Positions 60,050 through 64,000 of a stretch of 64,000 nt of DNA are shown here, piece after piece. Under the pieces are notes generated by a model. The model was not told the DNA's origin. It was given only the letters and a program-made list of their open reading frames with translations, and searched no databases. Numbering within the stretch: position 1 is the first letter of the stretch; the number at the start of each line of letters is the position of its first letter. The DNA is from Actinoplanes sp. NBC_00393 (GTDB taxonomy: Bacteria > Actinomycetota > Actinomycetes > Mycobacteriales > Micromonosporaceae): the NCBI RefSeq assembly GCF_036053395.1, contig NZ_CP107942.1, positions 1,578,501 to 1,642,500 of the forward strand, in the 5' to 3' direction. The position numbers were made by a program, and so were the translations under genes.

Positions 60050-60964
60050 TCAGCTGAGGGAAGTCGTCCTGCGGGCCAGCGCCTCGGTCAGGCACCGCAG
60101 CAGCTGCTGGACGGCGGGGGAGCGGCCGCCGGTGCGGGTGGTGGCGTAGATCTGCCGGGCCAGCCCGCCCGGCCGGTCGATCGGCAGGTAGCCGAGGCCC
60201 CGCTGGGCGGTGGCGGCGAGCTGCGGCACCAGCGAGACACCGAACCCGGCGGCGACCATCGCCAGGACCATCGGGTAGCTGTGCACGCGTACGCTGATCC
60301 GCGGCTCGAAACCGGCCGCGCGGCACGCCATCTCGGTCGCGGCCTGAAAGCCGGTGCTGGTCAGCGCGCCCACCCAGTCCGCGGCGGCGAAGTCGGTCAA
60401 GGCCACCGGGGCCGGTTCGGCCGGCATCAGACTTCGGGGTACGGCGAGCAGCATCGGCTCCCGGTAGAGCGGCCGTTGGGTGAACCCCCGCAGGTCGGGG
60501 CGGGACAGCGGCGTGTACTCGTGGGTGACGGCAAGGTCGATCTCGCCGCTGCGGACCCGGGGGAGGGCCTCGTTCGACTCCAGTTCGGCGAAGTGCAGCT
60601 CGACATCGGGGTGCCGCCGCCGGAACGTGTTCAGCGCCGGAATGACGAAACTGATGCCGGCCGTGGCGAAGGCCGCGACGCTGACCCGGCCACCGCGCAG
60701 CTCGGCGACGTCGCGGACGGCCCGCTCCGCCTCGGCGAGCGAGGCCAGCAGGGGTTCGGCGTGCTCGGCGAGGACCCGGCCGGCCTCGGTGAGCCGGACG
60801 CTGCGGGCTGAGCGTTCCAGCAGCGTGGCGCCGAGCTCGCGTTCCAGCGCCGCCAGCTGTTGCGACGCGGCAGCGGCCGTACACCCGGCCCGGGCTGCAG
60901 CGGCTGCGATGGTTCCGGTGATCGCTACGTCCCGGAGCAGGCTCAGGCGGCGAGAATCGAGCAT
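60050..60964 (-). CDS. LysR-family transcriptional regulator
   Basis: The 304-residue protein has the LysR N-terminal winged helix (LSLLRDVAITGTIAAAAARA, then ASQQLAALERELGATLLER) and a periplasmic-binding-like effector domain. It is divergent from a LysE-type exporter gene with a palindrome between them, the usual arrangement in which the LysR protein activates the exporter on binding an amino acid. Confidence 0.92.
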   Translation of the reverse strand: MLDSRRLSLLRDVAITGTIAAAAARAGCTAAAASQQLAALERELGATLLERSARSVRLTEAGRVLAEHAEPLLASLAEAERAVRDVAELRGGRVSVAAFATAGISFVIPALNTFRRRHPDVELHFAELESNEALPRVRSGEIDLAVTHEYTPLSRPDLRGFTQRPLYREPMLLAVPRSLMPAEPAPVALTDFAAADWVGALTSTGFQAATEMACRAAGFEPRISVRVHSYPMVLAMVAAGFGVSLVPQLAATAQRGLGYLPIDRPGGLARQIYATTRTGGRSPAVQQLLRCLTEALARRTTSLS

Positions 60965-60977
60965 AAGCTGAACTTAC

Positions 60978-61015
60978 GCTCAGCGCTGTTGTGGCCCATT
61001 GTTGTTGCGCTGAGC
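60978..61015. promoter_or_regulatory. Inverted repeats between LysR and LysE genes
   Basis: The perfect arms gctcagcg (60978-60985) and cgctgagc (61008-61015) lie 22 bp apart within the 69-bp divergent gap. The spacing fits two half-sites of a LysR-type operator. Confidence 0.5.
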
Positions 61016-61033
61016 GCGCGGCAGCCTGAGCCG

Positions 61034-61657
61034 GTGCCTCTCGATCCGCATCTGCTCATCGCGTTCACCGTGGTCACCGTCATCGCCACTCTCTCGCCCG
61101 GTCCGGACATGCTGTTCGTGCTGAGCTGCGGGATGCGCGGCGGCCCCCGGTCCGGGTTGCTCGCCACCGCCGGCCTGGCCACCAGCGAGGTCGTCCACGT
61201 CGCAGTCGCCGCGGCCGGCCTGACCGCGTTGTTCACCGCGGTCCCGCAGGCTTTCACGGTCCTGCGCGTAGCGGGCGCGGTCTACCTCGCCTACCTGGGT
61301 ATCCAGATGATCCGCCGCCGGGGTGCCACCCTGCTGATCGCAGCCCCGGCGCTGTCCGACCGGCGCGCCTACCTGATGGGCTTTCTGACCAACCTCACCA
61401 ACCCCAAGATGATCGCCTTCTCGGTGGCCTTCCTGCCCCAGTTCGTCGACCCGTCCCTCGGGCCGGTCGGGCTCCAGTTCGCTGTGCTCGGCGCCATCCT
61501 GATCAGCCTGGAGTTCCTGATCGACGGCTCGGTGGGCCTCTTCGCCGGCCACATCGGCACGTGGCTGCGCCACCGCCGCACCCTGGCCCGCCGCATCGAC
61601 ACCGCCACCGGCGGCATCCTCATCGCCCTCGGCTTCCGCCTCGCCCTGGACCAGTAG
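61034..61657 (+). CDS. LysE-family amino-acid exporter
   Basis: The 207-residue protein has six hydrophobic helices with the family landmarks ATLSPGPDMLFVLSCGMRGG and LMGFLTNLTNPKMIAFSVAF. LysE/RhtB proteins export amino acids or similar small molecules. I chose GTG 61034 as the start because it gives the normal short N-terminus; the exact start is uncertain. Confidence 0.9.
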   Translation: MPLDPHLLIAFTVVTVIATLSPGPDMLFVLSCGMRGGPRSGLLATAGLATSEVVHVAVAAAGLTALFTAVPQAFTVLRVAGAVYLAYLGIQMIRRRGATLLIAAPALSDRRAYLMGFLTNLTNPKMIAFSVAFLPQFVDPSLGPVGLQFAVLGAILISLEFLIDGSVGLFAGHIGTWLRHRRTLARRIDTATGGILIALGFRLALDQ

Positions 61658-61673
61658 CCCCTCGCGCTGCCGC

Positions 61674-61688
61674 GCCCCGCGGCGGGGC
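61674..61688 (+). terminator. Short GC hairpin after the LysE gene
   Basis: gccccgc and gcggggc flank a single base (effectively a 3-base loop once the inner pair opens), 17 bp after the stop. It is a plausible but weak terminator. Confidence 0.35.
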
Positions 61689-61966
61689 CTGCCTCTTCCG
61701 CGCAATTGCCTCCCGCGTCCCAGCTGCCGCGCCTGCCGTGCCTGCCGTTCTCCTTCTCCGCTGCATCCGTGGCGATCTTGGGCGATTTGCCACGCTCAGG
61801 GGTGGTCGCGCGCCCAAGATTGACAACCGCGGCGTCGAACCGGCCAGCCATCACGTGACCGCCCCGGCGGCGGCCCCCTCAGCTGGCACCGGGTCAGGCC
61901 GTCCGGTTTGGCCGGCGCGAGCGGGCATCATCGGCCGGCGCGGGTGGGCGTTAGCGAGTGGAGGGG
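61689..61966. other. Intergenic stretch with a 10-bp inverted repeat
   Basis: No gene is supported between the LysE hairpin and the haloperoxidase stop. The arms atcttgggcg (61775-61784) and cgcccaagat (61811-61820) are perfect inverted repeats 26 bases apart and could form a hairpin between the convergent genes. Confidence 0.5.
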
Positions 61967-63232
61967 TCAGCGCGGGCAGGCGCCGAAGTGGGTGGGGCCG
62001 GAGCGGCGCAGCAGTTCGGTTGCCAGGACCTCGTCGGCGACGGCGCGGCCCACGCTCAACCCGGCCTGGTTGCTGAATTCGAAGTGCTGGCCGCCGTACA
62101 CCCGGGATCGGCCGGTCTCCGCGGCCGCGGCCGTGAAGCTCCGGTAGCTGCGCGCCGCGCCGCCGGGCGCCGAGTCGGTGACGTGACTGAACGGGATCGC
62201 GTCGCGGCAGAAGAAGCCGGCCAGCACGGCCGCGCCGGCCCCGCTGTACGAACTGTGCCCGGACACGTACTCCGGTGTCCCGCCGACGCTGCCGGCCCGC
62301 GCCGACCAGGCCGGATCCGGTACGGTGACCGGGTTGCCGTCGGTGTCTCCCTCGCGGATCGCGGTGGTCGGGCGCCAGTGACGGTACGCGTACTTGGTGC
62401 CCACGGTCGCCACGGTCGTGTCCGCGAGCGACATGGACAGCAGCGCGGTGAGCCGGGCCTGTTCGGCGAGCGGCAGGTGCCGGTCGGCCGCGACGGTCAA
62501 CCCGATGCGCAGCCATTCCCCGGGCGGCTGATCCGAACCGGCGGGCAGCGACCAGTACTGGTAGGTGGCGAGCAGTTCGGCGTCCGGCAGTGCGGCGTTG
62601 CCCAGGACGGCGACCTCGGCGTACGCGGCAGCGTAGGGGAGGCTGGTCAGCGCCGGAGGTGGGCCGGGGATGTATCGCGCCGGGTCGGCCACCGCGAACG
62701 GGCGTACGTTGCGGTATTGCGTGCCCGACCAGGCCGCCCGGAACACTCCGGGCCCGGTGCCGGCCGGCTGGGACTCGACCGGCGTGGAGCCGTCGCCGGT
62801 CCGGGCCGTGACCACCGACTCGCCGACTTCGCGGCCCCACTCCGCGCCGCTGGTCACGCCGCCGTGCAGGCGGGCCAGGTCCGTGGCAAGCCGGGTGTCG
62901 TAGTCGGCGGTGTGGGGCGGGACGAGACGTACCAGCACCGCGTGCGCGGCGGAGGCCGCGGCGGCCTGCGGATTGCCGCCCCGGGGTCCCGGCCCTGGGA
63001 CCAGCGCGTGGGTCCGCCCGCCGGCCAGTCCGTTCACGGCGTCGTAGATCGCGACGTTGACCATCGCGTAGAGACGGGCGGCGTCGGCGTCGGTGGCCCG
63101 GGCGGTGCGCACGGCGTCGAGCGCGAACCCGTTCCACACCCGTACGGCGTCGATGTCGGCGCGGACCGGTTCGGCGGTGACCACCGGCATGCCGATCAGC
63201 GTCAGTGCTGCGACGTACACCAGTTTGTTCAC
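61967..63232 (-). CDS. Vanadium-dependent haloperoxidase / PAP2-family protein, exported
   Basis: The 421-residue protein has a signal peptide (about 1-25). The vanadate/phosphate-binding residues are in place: Lys280 and Arg287 in KYAYRHWRP, SGH (324-326) in PEYVSGHSSYSG, and Arg377 and His383 in SRVYGGQHFEFSN. The Lys/Arg spacing (7) and Arg/His spacing (6) equal those of Curvularia chloroperoxidase (K353/R360, R490/H496). It may oxidise halides with hydrogen peroxide, or act as an acid phosphatase. No metabolite genes flank it, so its role is open. Confidence 0.87.
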   Translation of the reverse strand: MNKLVYVAALTLIGMPVVTAEPVRADIDAVRVWNGFALDAVRTARATDADAARLYAMVNVAIYDAVNGLAGGRTHALVPGPGPRGGNPQAAAASAAHAVLVRLVPPHTADYDTRLATDLARLHGGVTSGAEWGREVGESVVTARTGDGSTPVESQPAGTGPGVFRAAWSGTQYRNVRPFAVADPARYIPGPPPALTSLPYAAAYAEVAVLGNAALPDAELLATYQYWSLPAGSDQPPGEWLRIGLTVAADRHLPLAEQARLTALLSMSLADTTVATVGTKYAYRHWRPTTAIREGDTDGNPVTVPDPAWSARAGSVGGTPEYVSGHSSYSGAGAAVLAGFFCRDAIPFSHVTDSAPGGAARSYRSFTAAAAETGRSRVYGGQHFEFSNQAGLSVGRAVADEVLATELLRRSGPTHFGACPR

Positions 63233-63291
63233 CGTCCCACCCTGCGCCCGCTAGGCATCAGGTGCTGTCGATGGGTCGTTGATCGGACGCT

Positions 63292-63882
63292 TCAGCGTGG
63301 TCCGGGCGCCGGCCGTTGCGGCGGTCCGCCACCGATGGACTTGCCCTCGAATCCGATCACCCGGCCACCGGCGGTGACCTCATCGACATCGAGGTCGACG
63401 TTGACCCGGCCGCCGGCCCCCACGTGATCGATGCGTGCCGCGACCAGGTGTCCCTCGACCCGTTTCGCGGTCGCGACGACGTCCACCTGGCTGCCGGACG
63501 GCTCGCGCTCCTCTCCACGGAACGTGATCCGCTGCTGATAGGCCAGCTCGAGCAGACCGCGCAGCGCCTCAACCTTGGCGACCAGCTCGGCGCTGGCCGG
63601 ATCGACCTCGCGGTTGCCGTTGGTGTACGAGACCAGGCCCTCCTGGAGGGTGATCAACTCTTCGCTGCGCTCGTCGACGACCTTCTCGTCGACCGGCAGC
63701 GGTTGCAGCTGACCGGCCAGCACCGGGTCGGACACCGCGGGCGTGAGCAGTGGCTCCTTCGCCGCCGCTTTCTTCCGTTCGCGGCGGATTTTGATCAGCT
63801 CGCCCGCCTGGTTGTAGAGAAAGGCTATGCCCTGGGTCAGCGCGACCGTGCCCAGCACCGCCCACGTCACCGGTTCCGCCAT
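63292..63882 (-). CDS. Hypothetical protein with N-terminal hydrophobic helix
   Basis: The 196-residue protein starts with a hydrophobic stretch (about 6-22, VTWAVLGTVALTQGIAFLYN), then a basic patch (KIRRERKKAAAK) and a charged, soluble remainder with alternating beta-like segments (VDVVATAKRVEGHLVAARID, VNVDLDVDEVTAGGRVIGFE). I recognise no family. Confidence 0.65.
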   Translation of the reverse strand: MAEPVTWAVLGTVALTQGIAFLYNQAGELIKIRRERKKAAAKEPLLTPAVSDPVLAGQLQPLPVDEKVVDERSEELITLQEGLVSYTNGNREVDPASAELVAKVEALRGLLELAYQQRITFRGEEREPSGSQVDVVATAKRVEGHLVAARIDHVGAGGRVNVDLDVDEVTAGGRVIGFEGKSIGGGPPQRPAPGPR

Positions 63883-64000
63883 TGCGCCTCCCGAACGCCG
63901 GACTGCCGAGGACGGTACGCCCGCCCGAGCACCGTCTGTGTCGGCTCGCTGACAGCGGTCACTCTCGCGTGCGGGGTGCGGCTCACGTCGTACCGTGCTG
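63883..64000. other. Right-hand end of window
   Basis: The last 118 bases upstream of the hypothetical gene show no complete frame or signal I can support. They presumably hold its promoter. Confidence 0.3.

Overview
The window is a stretch of very GC-rich actinobacterial chromosome. The signs are many GTG (and some TTG) starts, extensive ATGA/GTGA start-stop overlaps, a Zur-type site next to zinc-free ribosomal proteins, and families common in actinomycetes (SigE-family sigma factor, ROK, HxlR, LCP, PASTA-less Ser/Thr kinase, XRE-NB-ARC-TPR regulator). It looks most like a Micromonosporaceae-type soil actinomycete such as Actinoplanes; the genus is inference. I found no rRNA, tRNA, CRISPR array, integrase or transposase. 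Two genes run close to or off the ends.

Layout. 1-6.7 kb: signalling genes, namely an SDR fragment, a CheY-like regulator, a Cys-pair/STAS protein, a GlsB-like membrane protein, an OmpR/histidine kinase pair and a Ser/Thr kinase. 6.7-13.3 kb: a D,D-carboxypeptidase, two VOC proteins, a hydrolase, a sigma factor with a membrane-anchored partner, an HxlR regulator and a ChaB-like protein. 13.3-20.3 kb: a Rieske/FAD oxidoreductase, then a sugar importer operon (binding protein, permease, ATPase, epimerase, kinase) facing a divergent ROK repressor; it resembles the frcBCAK fructose systems. 20.4-26.7 kb: alcohol dehydrogenase, an HxlR/imine-reductase-like pair with a gene fossil between them, a Zur-box locus (CobW-like protein versus L28-L33-S14), a DHFR-like protein and an orphan lycopene cyclase. 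26.7-36.3 kb: an intergenic 62-bp tandem repeat, small regulators, a methionyl-tRNA synthetase with a candidate Met-rich leader peptide, a secreted rhamnogalacturonan lyase, a second copy of the 62-bp repeat family, and a gene-poor stretch holding a lectin fossil, a hairpin and a 40-bp palindrome.

36.3-51.6 kb: an LCP ligase, two exported proteins, an NB-ARC regulator, the homogentisate operon (hpd-hmgA-unknown-fahA), a GH3 glucosidase, a metallopeptidase-like protein, a diguanylate cyclase, an AraC regulator and an SMP-30-like protein. 51.6-56.1 kb: a five-gene operon (acyl-CoA dehydrogenase, two SDRs, an APH-like kinase, a histidine phosphatase) that matches the logic of 4-hydroxyacyl-CoA catabolism. 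56.3-64 kb: two more c-di-GMP enzymes, a LysR/LysE pair, a vanadium-haloperoxidase-like protein and an unknown protein.

The observations most worth following are the Met-rich leader before metG, the unknown protein in the tyrosine/homogentisate operon, the CobW-like protein that has lost its P-loop, the ACAD/APH operon, and the two related intergenic repeat arrays.
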